Origin: Paralichthys olivaceus
Taxonomy: Eukaryota; Chordata; Actinopteri; Pleuronectiformes; Paralichthyidae
Assembly: GCF_024713975.1 (NCBI RefSeq)
Contig: NC_091099.1
Span: 13,435,501 to 13,499,500 of the forward strand
Direction of reading: 5' to 3'
Length of the DNA stretch: 64,000 bases
Shown in pieces: positions 39,634-50,782 of this stretch; within the stretch, counting starts at the first letter, position 1; each line of letters starts with the position of its first letter. Under the pieces are notes generated by a model. The model worked only from the letters and a program-made list of their open reading frames with translations, was not told the origin of the DNA and did no database searches. The position numbers and the translations under genes were made by a program.

Positions 39634-42600
39634 TCATTCTTTAGCGAGGTAAGAGCCTGGAACCAGTCCAGCAAGGCTGTTTCTTTGCACCATCCACCAA
39701 CCGTCCTGACCTTGATCCGTAACAACCACAACATCCCCAGTAGAAACAGAAAGCTCGTCATCCCCCTGAACAGAGAAATAATGACTCGAGATTATTCTCT
39801 AAGTGAACAAGTGCCAGAACTTCTGTATGTGTCTCATGAAGAGAGTTTGACATCAGAGGGAAGATGCTGACCTGTGCTTCGTAGTCATATATGACCGTGT
39901 ACTCTTCACTGCTCAGTTGAGACACTTGACCAGGAATGGAAGCATACACTTCCTCTGACGTCTCTGCTGTGGAGATTATTGTGAGAAATAAGCATCAGTT
40001 CAGCTATTGTGTGGAGCCACTTAAAGGTGCAGTGTGTAGAATTTTGTGATATAGTGTTGAAATTGCATGTTGCAGCTGAACACCCCTCACCTCACCCTCT
40101 CCTTCCAAACATGTAAAAGAAACTGTGGTAGCCTTTAATTGTCATAAAAACTCAAAAGGTGTTTTAGTTTGTGGGAGATTGAGAGTCTTCCCTCCCTTCA
40201 CCTCAGGTTGGTGATTGTCTGTTGTGGCTTTTGGTGGCATAGTGAGTTACAAACTCCTGTTGTGTCGGTAATGTTTGTGGTAGTGTGCGTGTATATGCAT
40301 TTTAAATGCATTTCCTCTTTAATTTTTCAGTTACCCCTTGTTGCTGTAAAGAATAATAGCAGTATGTATCTCACAGTTGCTTCACACCCTGTGCTGAGAA
40401 TGATGATGTGCTTGTCACACTTTTTCACACTGTCATCTCAAAGGAGATCGAAGTGTTACAGTGTAATAACTTTTGTACTTTACCAGTAGCTTGTGCAACT
40501 GGCTCATTGATGCTCAGCTTGGAGCCCGTTGAACAATTTCCCTGCAAAAGACTTGAAAACCTACAAATAATATTGAAAGGATTCACAAATTAATACTTGT
40601 AGGAGAAAAAAAAATCATGCAGTAAATTCATTAATTGTCTTCATTGTCATTCATTGCTTGTGTCACCTTTTCATGACTCCAACAAATCCAGCACTGCCGT
40701 TTCTATCAGTTGTAGCGTCCCTATCGTAGTAATTCTGGTATTCAACTGGAGCTGGGGGGAAAAAAACTTGCTTTAATGCAAAATGCAACATCTTTTTCTA
40801 GCTGTGAGATAATATTCAAATTTCCAACTTAGAATATATTCAAATCCAAACCAGGAAGGCTGCAGGTTGTATGCCTTACCCGAGGGCGTCGAGCCAATGT
40901 AATTCATCTCCACAAAGCAGTTGTTGTCTGTAATGATGTCACACTTTTCCAGTGTGTTTCTCACATCCTCGTAACACTAGAGGAGCAGTTTCAATGAGAT
41001 TCCGTTATTTGCAATGTATTTGAAGGGCTTAATGAGGCAGCGTCTGGTACAGATGCGTAACAACGGCTGCACCCACCTCATCGTCTTTCACACTCTGCAG
41101 TGATAAGTGGTTGCAGTGCACCCACAAAGCGTTCCTCAGTATGCTGAGGCGGTCCTCTTCCTGCTGCTGAAACACCTGCACAACCGCAGCAAAAAGCAAG
41201 TCCCCAAGTAAATGATTAAATTGGGTTAGGGTTAAAACTTGTTTAAGTTAGATTCAATTTAGGTTTGTAAGTGGGTTAGGGTAAGTCTTTAGGAAATGTA
41301 CATATGTGTGTGTGAACTTATATCTTTGAGTACAATTGAGTGAGGACATTTTGGAACTATGAGGAGATATTTTCCTGTCCTCACTGTTTGAGGGTTAAAA
41401 CTTGCTTTAAGGGTTAGGGTTTGAATTAGTTCTTGGTCAGGGTTTGGCAATTAATCTGTTGTTAGGTTAAGGGGCGAGGGAATGCATTATGCCAATGAGT
41501 GCCCTCTAAAAGATAGAAGTGTGTGTGTTTCAACGACCATAAATTGCTGAATAATGTAGAATGGCTGCCTCCTCAGCGTGGCAGGAGGGAGGCTCAGTTG
41601 CCCAGAAACATTTTATATAGATGAGTGACTCATACCGTGTTCTGATAATAGGAAGTATTACACAATATCACTGACAAAACAGCACTCGGGTATTACCACT
41701 TTTGGTTCAAGTCTGTACATTTTAAGATGTGTTAAGCTCTAGTGTATATTCCTCAACTGATAAATACTATAGGAGGAGAAAAGCAGAACCTCTGTACTTT
41801 ACCTCACATGTGTTGATGTGTGTTGACTCCCATTCTTGACGGATATTGTCAAGCTGTTCAATGTTTGACATGTATTGTTTCTCTAAAGACAAAAAGAAAA
41901 CAATTTTTTAAAAGAGAAGGTACATATAACATTTATTATTATTACATATGCCAAAACCACAGTATATCGGTTTATATCTCAACCCATATCTATCTCCATG
42001 AAATGTAAATTAATGCGACCATTTTTAAAAAACAATGAATTGCAGTGTACTACAAAACAGATCAGATAAATGTTTTTGGTGGCATAGTAGATCTCATTAT
42101 TTTGTCCTTACCAGCTTCCTCAGCAGCTTCTCTGCACTGCTTAGATTTATTGTTCATCTGAAAAAGTAGGAAAATTATAAAATGACATAAACCTGTAGTT
42201 TTCCCAATAAACTGCAATGTTTTTTTGTTTGTTTAGTTCATTTTGTTACATGATTGATGCAAATTCCATTAAATAGCAAAACCCACAACAGAAATGATTA
42301 AATCAATGTCAAAAATGAATGAATTTCACAATTTCTCAAAGTGTTGTGGAGTAACTGGACCAACTGTCAGTGTGGTTTCAGAAATCGCATTTGCCAACAA
42401 CAGCAAAACTATATGTATGTTCTACTTAATGGTATTTAAGTGTGTAAAATACAACTGTATCTGAAGTTAGCATTTGCTAAAAACAAGTATTGATAATGAA
42501 GTGTTTTCAAATGTTAGGGACATTTAAATTGTGTACAAAAAGAATGAATAGCACATACAGTTGTATAGTCAACAATATAGTTACTACATTTTCTTATTCC

Positions 42601-45408
42601 TCTCATGAACATAAAAACTATTCTTCACCATTTCAATCATAAAAAATAATAAATGTGGCGCTTGCCTGAAAAATGCAAAGACTGAGACAGAAGTAGGGGG
42701 GATTTGGAGATGTGAAATGTATTAATTAATTAATTGATTAATACTTTAATTATATTAAAATATTATTATATTTACACTGGGATGTTTGGCTGTCACTGTG
42801 TACAATGCTTTATGAGCAGAGGTTGACTCTATAAGGCTGTTTTCACATACGTCTGCATAAAAGCGAATGTTTCTCTGCTGCTGGAAGCAAGATGTAGGAG
42901 TGAAGTTACAGTCGCTAGATGACAATGGAAGGATGACACACACGCACACACACCCCAGCAAAGATTTACCTTCTCTATCTGTTTGGGTGTCGCTGTGGGA
43001 GTGTTGCCCATCTTCTCAGCCGACTGCTCTGCCTCATCTGCCTCTCTGCAGCGCTGCTCGTAGCATTTTTTAGACTGGGAGGGAAGCAGAATAGAAACCA
43101 TATGAAACCAAAACACACATGCTTTGTTCATCCACACTTCTATGAACCCTTGGGGTGGGGGAGTGGTGGTGTGGAGGATGGCAGGAAAACAAACTGCAGC
43201 AACCAAGAGCTCACTTCCTTCTTCTGAGTAGAGAAGCATGGTATCGGGGTCCTTAATGTGGATATTCACTCTTCATATCTGCAAAACCGTCTTCCGCTCA
43301 CACGTCAGCAGAGCAATGCCTCTCTAATCACTTAAATTATACCTCCAACACAAAATATAAGCCTCAAAATTTAACTATATAATAAACATTTAATGGCTGA
43401 AAAGAGAGACAATTCTTGCACATTAAGATAATATGAATTGACCTTACTTCTATTGTTTTCTTGTAGAGGGAGACTTTAGTTTTCTGGACCTTCTCCATTA
43501 TGATTTCGAACTAAAGGATCATGTATACGTTCCAAAAAAAAAAAAAATAGGTCATTGTCATCATCAGAAAAAAATCTCTCTTTATAGATTTCCTGTGTAT
43601 GCAAATGAGAAAAATCATGCTTACCTTTTTCCTGTGTTCTTTCTGTCGGTCTCTGAACTGCTCCATCCTCTTCACCTCGTCTTTCAGGTGGCCAGAGAGC
43701 TGAATGTGCAAGTTTCCTATATTCTCAATTTCTAATAAATTACCAAAACACATCAATGAAAAAAAATAACTCGTGTATGGACGCCGTTAAACAATGATAC
43801 AGGAAACAAAAACTGTGCTCACGTTTCTTCATTTCATCGAAAGATATTCTCAAAGTGCTGTGAAAACAAAAGGAACACAGGGGGGCCTTAATATACTAAA
43901 ATGTAATGTACTGAAATGTAGAAGAGGAAGAAATACTGATGAGGGCATTGATGTTCAAATCCTACACCCCCACACTTACCAGATCTCATTTAACCCTCCA
44001 GCCTTGCGGGCGATGGTGATCAGTTCCTTGCCATATTTCTCCTCTGCCGTTGCCCTGCACAACCACAAAACAGGTGAACCACACGTCATCGAGGCCAATC
44101 TCTGCATTCATGTGCGATTTACCCAAATGTTTGAGCCCACCTCATTTTCAAGAGCTCCTCCATGTCTTTGCACGTCCGTCGGCCATCATTAAGCCTCTGA
44201 ATTATAGTCTCATACCCACAATTGCTGATGAAGTCCACTCCCTGTAGTTACACAGATACCAGACAATGTTCTCAGAGAAGCTTGCACAGTGTTCAATTTT
44301 GATGTAAAAGTCAAAAATCAATCTGGTAAATGCAAAATGTTTCATGTCAACTAGGAAGAACGTTTTGATGCTGCATATTGTTTGATATCTTAAAATAGAC
44401 CCACATGACCTATGCATAGATCCAAAGGACGATATGACGAGATATCATTGAATACTCACTGAGACTATTTTTGGTATCTCACGAACAATGGAAATTATTG
44501 CAGGGGGTTGCTGTGGTCTGAATAGAAAACCACCAAGCGAAAAAAGTGAACTTGAATAAAAGTATTTTGACTAATGTGGAAATAAAATTGATGCTGATAT
44601 TTCTATGATATGAGTGATTGACATTTTGCACAGAATTACTGATAACAGGATGTTAATAAAGAGGAAAAGGAAGCACAGTGCCGTGCAGTAAACCGAAGCT
44701 GCAGAGTTCGACTGATTGTTCATTCTCAGCAACCAGTTCTGGATTCTTTTTTCATGGTTACGGTGTTAAATTTGATCTGTGTCTGTAACAGGTGACATTG
44801 ACACTTTGAGTTTTGGTGTGCTGCACTGTCACACACAATTTAATAGGGTTTATGTACAGAAACAGTGCATCACAAACACATTAAAAGGAAAAGATTGGCC
44901 TGTACTGATCTGTATCTGAAGTGATGATAAAGATCAAACATTTGCCACCATGTTAGCTATAATAAGTTACTTATTGAGACTATTTTTGGTGTCTCATCTG
45001 CAATGGAAATTGTGGCAGGATGTTGCTGGGTTTTGAATAGAAAACCTTCATACGCAATTAAAAAAAGTTGCACAGACAAAGAAATCCTTAGCTTCTGTTT
45101 TTGAAACTGTAGAATGACTGCAAAGATAAAAAGCAGTGTTTTTGCTCACATCACTGAAATAAAAGGTAGTTACAGATGTTACAGATAATCCACCTGGAGC
45201 ATCTTAAGTGAAAACTGTCCAGACCAAATAAAAGGTATAGATACAGTAGAATGAAAACTTAAAAAAACTTTACCAAACATACTGAACACAAAGCTCATTT
45301 TACACCTCAGTCAAAACTCACGATCAACTTAAAAACACAACAAAAAGAGCGCGTATTCATAGCATGACACAAACTCACCCAGAAGGCATCTTTAAATTGT
45401 AAAGTCAT
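39634..45408 (-). CDS. pstpip1: PSTPIP1 F-BAR/SH3 cytoskeletal adaptor, complete
   Basis: Adaptor linking PEST-type tyrosine phosphatases, WASP and pyrin to the actin cortex, mostly in haematopoietic cells. Exons, in gene order: 45408-45379, 44241-44141, 44054-43980, 43858-43823, 43731-43625, 43510-43448, 43074-42970, 42157-42112, 41882-41803, 41175-41077, 40976-40880, 40751-40667, 40541-40484, 39966-39872 and 39765-39634. Total 1209 bases, 402 residues (human 416). The start [10 protein letters not shown] and [19 protein letters not shown] match the F-BAR N-terminus. The coiled F-BAR region continues through [13 protein letters not shown] and [15 protein letters not shown] variable linker with a conserved [10 protein letters not shown] leads to a C-terminal SH3 domain ([38 protein letters not shown]). 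The linker is shorter than in human. Its place between tspan3 and rcn2 matches human. Confidence 0.96.
40020..40175. mobile_element. Truncated fish MITE ('ttaaaggtgcagtgtgtag' family)
   Basis: This pstpip1 intron segment begins 'ttaaaggtgcagtgtgtag' and continues 'gaaattgcatgttgcagctg' and 'cataaaaactcaaaaggtg'. The 5' half is the same family as the fuller copy at 54106-54405. The right terminus is missing. Confidence 0.6.
41215..41530. repeat. 'ggttagggttaaaactt' fish interspersed repeat
   Basis: The segment alternates 'gggttagggt' motifs with 'gtcctcactgtttgagggtt' and 'gggaatgcattatgccaatg'. This combination recurs in many fish genomes as a dispersed repeat. It lies in a pstpip1 intron. 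Confidence 0.55.
44459..45060. repeat. Local duplication in pstpip1 intron 1
   Basis: Two related stretches, 44459-44546 and 44973-45060, share 'gagactatttttggt', 'caatggaaatt' and 'tgaatagaaaacc' in the same order and orientation. They are about 0.5 kb apart. Neither carries an exon: the coding sequence joins cleanly from 45379 to 44241. Confidence 0.7.
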
Positions 45409-45798
45409 CTTGGCAGTGGGGTAAAAACAGTCCCTGCTTCAGAATCCACTCAACTTTAAGTCACTTTACTAAACCCAGCAGGGAAACAGGCTGCTGCTGC
45501 TGCTGCTGCGGCTGCGGCTCATGAGAATGAAACAGATCATGACACATTCAGGAAACCAGCCTTAAAACAGCCACACACACTTACTAACTCATTTGATTTA
45601 AATGAGGAAGAGCTGAAACGTGTCAGGCTGATCCTCGTGTCATTTCACTTTGTTCAAAGGGACAAGGAAAAATGATCCATGGTGACATTTCTTCAAATAC
45701 ACAGCAAACAAACTCCAATTTCTTTCATGATAATTAACAGAAGTGTTGGTTTGAACATAAAAATGTGTGGAATTTAAAGAAGTGGTTTTACTGTATGG
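45409..45798 (-). promoter_or_regulatory. pstpip1: pstpip1 5' region
   Basis: Sequence upstream of the pstpip1 ATG. A (GCT)n run near 45492-45510 (CAG on the gene strand) is probably in the 5' UTR. No TATA box is evident. Confidence 0.35.
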
Positions 45799-46319
45799 CA
45801 GTGATTCTCAATCTGAGGTATCGACGGCCATGGGTGTCGCAAAATCATTTCTGGGGTCGTCAAAATGAAATGGCATATTTTAGACAGGGAATTGATTTTT
45901 ATATCAAATTGCCTTAACCAGTAATAAGATCTGCTTTAGAATGGATGTTACTGAGTGTGTTTGTGAGAGTCAAAGTCTGTGTGCACAGGAGTTAGAGCTT
46001 GGACAAAAATGTTTTACTTCACTCAACAAACTTAACAATTGGGAAACTGGCTTTATGCACTTAAAGAAACTTTCAAGAACGACCCCGTGAGCAGCCAGAT
46101 GTTGTGTTCTGGCCACACAACAGCTGCCTGATCGCTCAGCTGAAGAGAAAAAAATTTGTTTATCACACTACACATCATGTGCCTTACGACTAATTTACTC
46201 TTACAGTGAGAAGTCAAAAATGTAAAGCAAAGAATCATAGCAGACGACAGTGCAGAGATACACTTTCAGCAGACTGATTACACTGGGGGGTCATGACATG
46301 AAAATCTTGAGAACCACAG
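45799..46319. mobile_element. Non-autonomous hAT-type DNA transposon
   Basis: The left end is 'cagtgattctcaa' and the right end 'ttgagaaccacag'. These are imperfect inverted repeats of the CAGTGGTTCTCAA type seen in hAT/Charlie-like elements. Flanking octamers 'ctgtatgg' and 'ctgtcctg' may be a decayed 8-base target duplication. At about 520 bases it cannot encode a transposase. It lies between pstpip1 and rcn2. Confidence 0.65.
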
Positions 46320-46579
46320 CTGTCCTGTGTAATACAACATCTCTGCAACACACACTATTTTGAGAAGTCTCTATGTATATGAGGTTCTGAAAACCACTCT
46401 GGGCATTTTGCAATAAATGTTTCCTGTTATTTTGTCAATGTCATTTGCTTCTGCACGCTGATCACACTCCGATGTGGACATCTCTCTCCAGAGAGTGAAT
46501 CGCATGACTTACGTTACCGTAAAACTAGATCTACGTGGAATCAAATGATAAAACTCTACAACAAGCTTAGAAACTGCAG

Positions 46580-48467
46580 TTATAATTCATCATGTGATAC
46601 ATGCAGCTGTCTGCCATAGTCTGTCACTTCACTGTTCATGAACGTCTCTTGATTTTTCAAAACTTCCGCCTGTGAGATCTGTCCGTCTCCGTCGCTGTCC
46701 ATTTCCTTGATGAGGTGAAGAGCCTGTTGACAACAAAGAGGAACTTTTATCCTCATATCACAGATGATGAATAATAGGGATCCTCCAAATACATCATATG
46801 TATTAAAGCTCAATCCAGTTTTAACCTGTTTAGGTTTATCAAATGTGGCTTTACCTCTTCTCTTGCTGAACCGTAGCTGTTAGGCGCAACCCAACGGAGC
46901 TGCTCCTCTCGATTCAACCTGCCGTCCTTGTCTTGATCGTAGAGATCTTTAAACCGCACAGTTTCCTCAATCTCCCACTGTGAAGGGGGACCCTCTGATT
47001 AAGAATAATATAAAGTGATAACTCTGCATTGGTGATAAAAATTGAGTAACACATTATTCTATGCTTAAAAAAATCTCGGTGTCCTCACCATCACCACGGA
47101 GATCTCCAATAAATTCACTTAGATTGATGAATCCATCTTTATCTGTGTCATATTCACTCAACACATCTTCAATGGCGAAATCCTATTGGAGAAAATATTT
47201 AAATTATCTAACTGTGACATGAAACAGATATGAAACTCTTGTAAAAGGAAGTTAAACTTGTCTTACAGCCATGTGATCCACTTCAGACGGGTGTGTGAAG
47301 GCAAGAAACTCAGTTACATTAAGGCCGGGTCTGCCGTCCACATCGGCAAAGTCAAAGCGCCGTCTCTCCTTCAGGTGGAGCTAAAGGAGATATGAGCCTG
47401 TTTTAATTTCACATGGTTTAGGATGTGGCCCAGTATGAATATTTACTGAAGGATAAAAGTGAGCCTTACGTGTCTGAGAGACTCTTGCTCTGGATCCTCC
47501 AGCACGGTGCTGTCGTCAAAACTGATGAGCTGGTCGTGAGCAACCGTGTTGTATTCCGCCCATGTAACGGCACCATCTTTGTCAGTGTCAAACTCAGGGA
47601 ATCGCTCCTCTGCATCTTCCAGAGCATATTTTCTGTAGACGTGCTGAATCCACAGTGTAATCTCCTCTGTGGGAGAAAAAAAACACAGAGCAGGATGAGC
47701 ATAAAGTTTAAAAGAGCGCTATCAATATAATCAGCTGATGTGATATTGGTATCTGAACAATACACAGGAATAAATCAAATAAAAACTTTTATTTTACAGA
47801 ATATTCAATGCACAAAAGATTGTATTTTTGTAAAAAATAGTTTGTTTTCTTTATTATATTTTATTTCTGTTCTATACATTCGGTTGTATTTACACTTTCT
47901 TTTAATTTATAGTTCTTTTTAATAAAATGTGTGCATAAACTGTCAAGCCTCAATTACATTTATTTGTCATAAGGGTTTGATAAAAACATTTTAGGAATCC
48001 TTGCAAATTGTTTTTAGTATATATATATATATATATATACATATATATATGTATATATATATATATATATATATTGACCGATATATTCATCTTCACTATC
48101 TTTCTTAAAATTGAATGAAACATAAATGTACCTGCACTCAGCAGATTGTTGGCGTTTGTGTCGATCTTCTTTACAATTTCCATCATCTTTTTCCTCTGTT
48201 CTACAGGGCTAAGTTTCTTGATCTCCTCCGTGTCCTACAGGTGGAGGAAATCAGTGAAGCACAGAGTGAGCAGGTGATGAATGAAACTGAAGAGTGTAAA
48301 AAATAAATATATTAAAAATCAACAATGACCTCATCTCCCAGCAGGACATTCAGGTCGTGTTCAGGGTTGTGCTGCTGGCCAATATAATGATCCTCATGAA
48401 GATGCTTATGAGTTTGTCCAAGTCCAAACTGGAGAAACAGCAACAGCAGCAGTGCAGAGGACGCCAT
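46580..48467 (-). CDS. rcn2: Reticulocalbin-2 (ERC-55), complete
   Basis: ER-lumen calcium-binding protein of the CREC family. Exons, in gene order: 48467-48330, 48234-48132, 47666-47470, 47380-47267, 47182-47089, 46994-46855 and 46723-46580. Total 930 bases, 309 residues (human 317). An N-terminal signal peptide (ASSALLLLLFLQFGLG) is present. Six EF-hand loops follow: DTNANNLLSAEE, DTDKDGAVTWAE, DVDGRPGLNVTE, DTDKDGFINLSE, DQDKDGRLNREE and DSDGDGQISQAE. The first and third depart from the canonical loop and may bind calcium weakly. The protein ends in HDEL, the ER-retrieval signal. The gene is divergent from scaper, with about 1.55 kb between start codons, as in human. Confidence 0.97.
48017..48074. 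repeat. (AT)n microsatellite
   Basis: Long AT run with single C and G interruptions, in an rcn2 intron. Confidence 0.95.
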
Positions 48468-49740
48468 CTGCTGATCAACACAATGAATGCAACAAACAGC
48501 AAAAGGCTTTTAGTGGGTTAACGTCCCTGGTGAAACATAAAATGACCAGAGCTCAACAGAGTGACCCTGTGGCCATCTGCTGGTGAAAGTTCAGACAAAC
48601 TAAACCTAACGTGTGAGTCTCGATCGTGCTGAGTTATAATGAAACCGGACGACTTCACAGAAACTGGTCCAAAAAACAACTGACGCTGCTTTAGTTGTGT
48701 TTAGTTCCTGGTTGGGTTGAAAACGATTGAGAGAACAAGACAGAGACATTCCAGCAGATCTGAGGGTAAAACTGAAACATTAGTCTAATCAATAGAGACA
48801 GTTATAAACATCACAAACAAGCATTTCCTGAAGTTATTGAGACGATGCTGAAGATGATGTCAATGTGTTAACGTGAGAAGATGTTGTTATTACCGCGGGA
48901 GGTTCTCCACACAAATGATGACATCACTTACTCTCTTTTATTCTGGAGTTAAACACTTCCGGGTTTAAACTTCAAAATTAGTGTCATGTTATAATGGAAA
49001 CTACTGAATGAAGCTATTATAAGCACACACACACAAACACACACACATACTACATCCCACTACAAAATCTGAATACTTCTGGAATATGATGCTCCACATT
49101 ATAAACAGAAAATAATACATTAAATAGGTCTGGGGGTCTGACCTATTAGCTATTTATACAGGATCCACTGATGTTGATATTCTGCAGAAAAGGTGAATTT
49201 TATTAGACACATTAAAGTCAAACTGATGCCAACAGCCATATAATAATTTCTACCTTTTTAAAAAAGATTATAATGTTCAATTTTAATTGTACCCCTTTCA
49301 GTTATTCTGATTCAAATGTATGGTCATTTGTTGAAGTCTTATGTTACAGTTGTTTGTATGATTTTGTCCACACTATTTATGGCAATGTGGGGTAAGAAAA
49401 CATCTCTTTGTATTATGCTATGCTAGTTTAACTTAAGTTATCTGTAACTACAAATTGCAACAGGAGATGGATGAACATGGGAGTTTTGGAGCCCATCAGG
49501 GTCATTGTCCACTGGATAAATAGTAGAAATCCCACAAACTGTTACTATAAGCTGTGTACAGTTACAATTAGCGTAAGCATATGACGCCATAGCATGTAAT
49601 GATCGGCCCTCGGGAACTAGTGAACAGTATGAATACTGGTGTAGTGAGCTTGATTCTCTTCACTCGAAATGTTTTTATTCCCCAACAATGCTTTTATTTT
49701 GAAGGCTGGCTCACTGTTTGGTCTGTGTAGTTGACTTTAC
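48468..49740. other. rcn2 upstream region
   Basis: Sequence between the divergent rcn2 and scaper genes. It includes a short CA run near 49026-49046. No coding frame is supported. The rcn2 promoter should lie close to its ATG. Confidence 0.45.
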
Positions 49741-50021
49741 AAACAAACGTCCCGCCCAATCATCATGGTTGCCATGGTAGACCGTCTGAAGTTCCGCCCA
49801 GTGAGAATCTTTCCCACCCGTTATTCTGTATCTGATTGGCTGGTGCGCGTGTTGCTTCCGTGTCACTGTGAATTCATTGGATGGGCCCAACGCCAGTCAG
49901 AACTACAACTGAAAAGACTTCCTGGTTAGGTTGTCCTAGCCGTCTGGCATGAATGTCCATCAACTTTAACCGGAGACTTTCCTTTATCGCCGCCTGAGCA
50001 TTCAAAACGCACCGCGGGTCG
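49741..50021 (+). promoter_or_regulatory. scaper: scaper promoter with three CCAAT boxes
   Basis: CCAAT at 49756-49760 and ATTGG at 49835-49839 and 49876-49880 lie within 125 bases, followed by a GC-rich 5' UTR to the ATG. Multiple NF-Y-type boxes without a TATA box are typical of housekeeping promoters. Function is inferred. Confidence 0.55.
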
Positions 50022-50735
50022 ATGTCCAAAGACAACCGCCATGACGGTCGACGGCGCGGCGCCGGGCAGCACCGCCTCGGCCCCAGGGTTAGCCAAGGCG
50101 GGGACGGGAGGGAGAGGTCTGGCAGCAACAGCCCCGGCTCCTCGCATGGAGGAGGCAAAAGCAAGAATACACCCACATCCGCGTTGAAGGTGAGACACGG
50201 GTCGTTAGAGAGCTGGAAACCTCACAACAAAGATGTCCTGCTAGCAAGCTTGAGCTAAGTGTCTGGACCGTTGAGGAGGGGTTCGCCTAGCTAGCTGCTC
50301 TGCTAGTGAAGGAGCGTTTTTAGGTCACCTTACCCTCTGGAGGTGTGGTGTTGTCAGTTCTGATGGCCTCCTGGGTTCCTGAGATGTTTCTCCCTCCCTC
50401 AGTGCTGAGGATGATAAATGACCTTGTGAGATGTGTGATTGGGCTCAAGTGATCTGTGAAGTCTTTGTGTGTATAAATGTGTTCGTCATGTCATCATTAA
50501 AGCGTGGTTGTGACTTTAGGGGGAGTGGTGTGTAGGCTCACAGGAGACTGAAGTCTGCATCAGATGACAGATGACGAGGTATCCTGTGTGTTCTTATTGT
50601 GCCAGTGGCTAGCAAGTTTGCAGTGTGTGTTTCCATTTGCACACACAGTCAGACCATGTGTTTTGTTTTGTCGCCCCAGCAGCCCATGAATCATCAAGTG
50701 CATCCAGACCAATCAGATCCAGAGCATCACTCAGT

Positions 50736-50782
<47 letters not shown>

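Noticed and set aside
41215-41420. ttaggg-like motifs suggesting interstitial telomeric repeats
   Set aside because: The motifs are irregular, mixed with other recurring segments and match a dispersed fish repeat rather than tandem TTAGGG units.
44455-44525. Possible extra pstpip1 exon
   Set aside because: Coding sequence joins FW directly to [10 protein letters not shown] from 45379 to 44241, matching the human protein. The stretch recurs at 44973 as a repeat.
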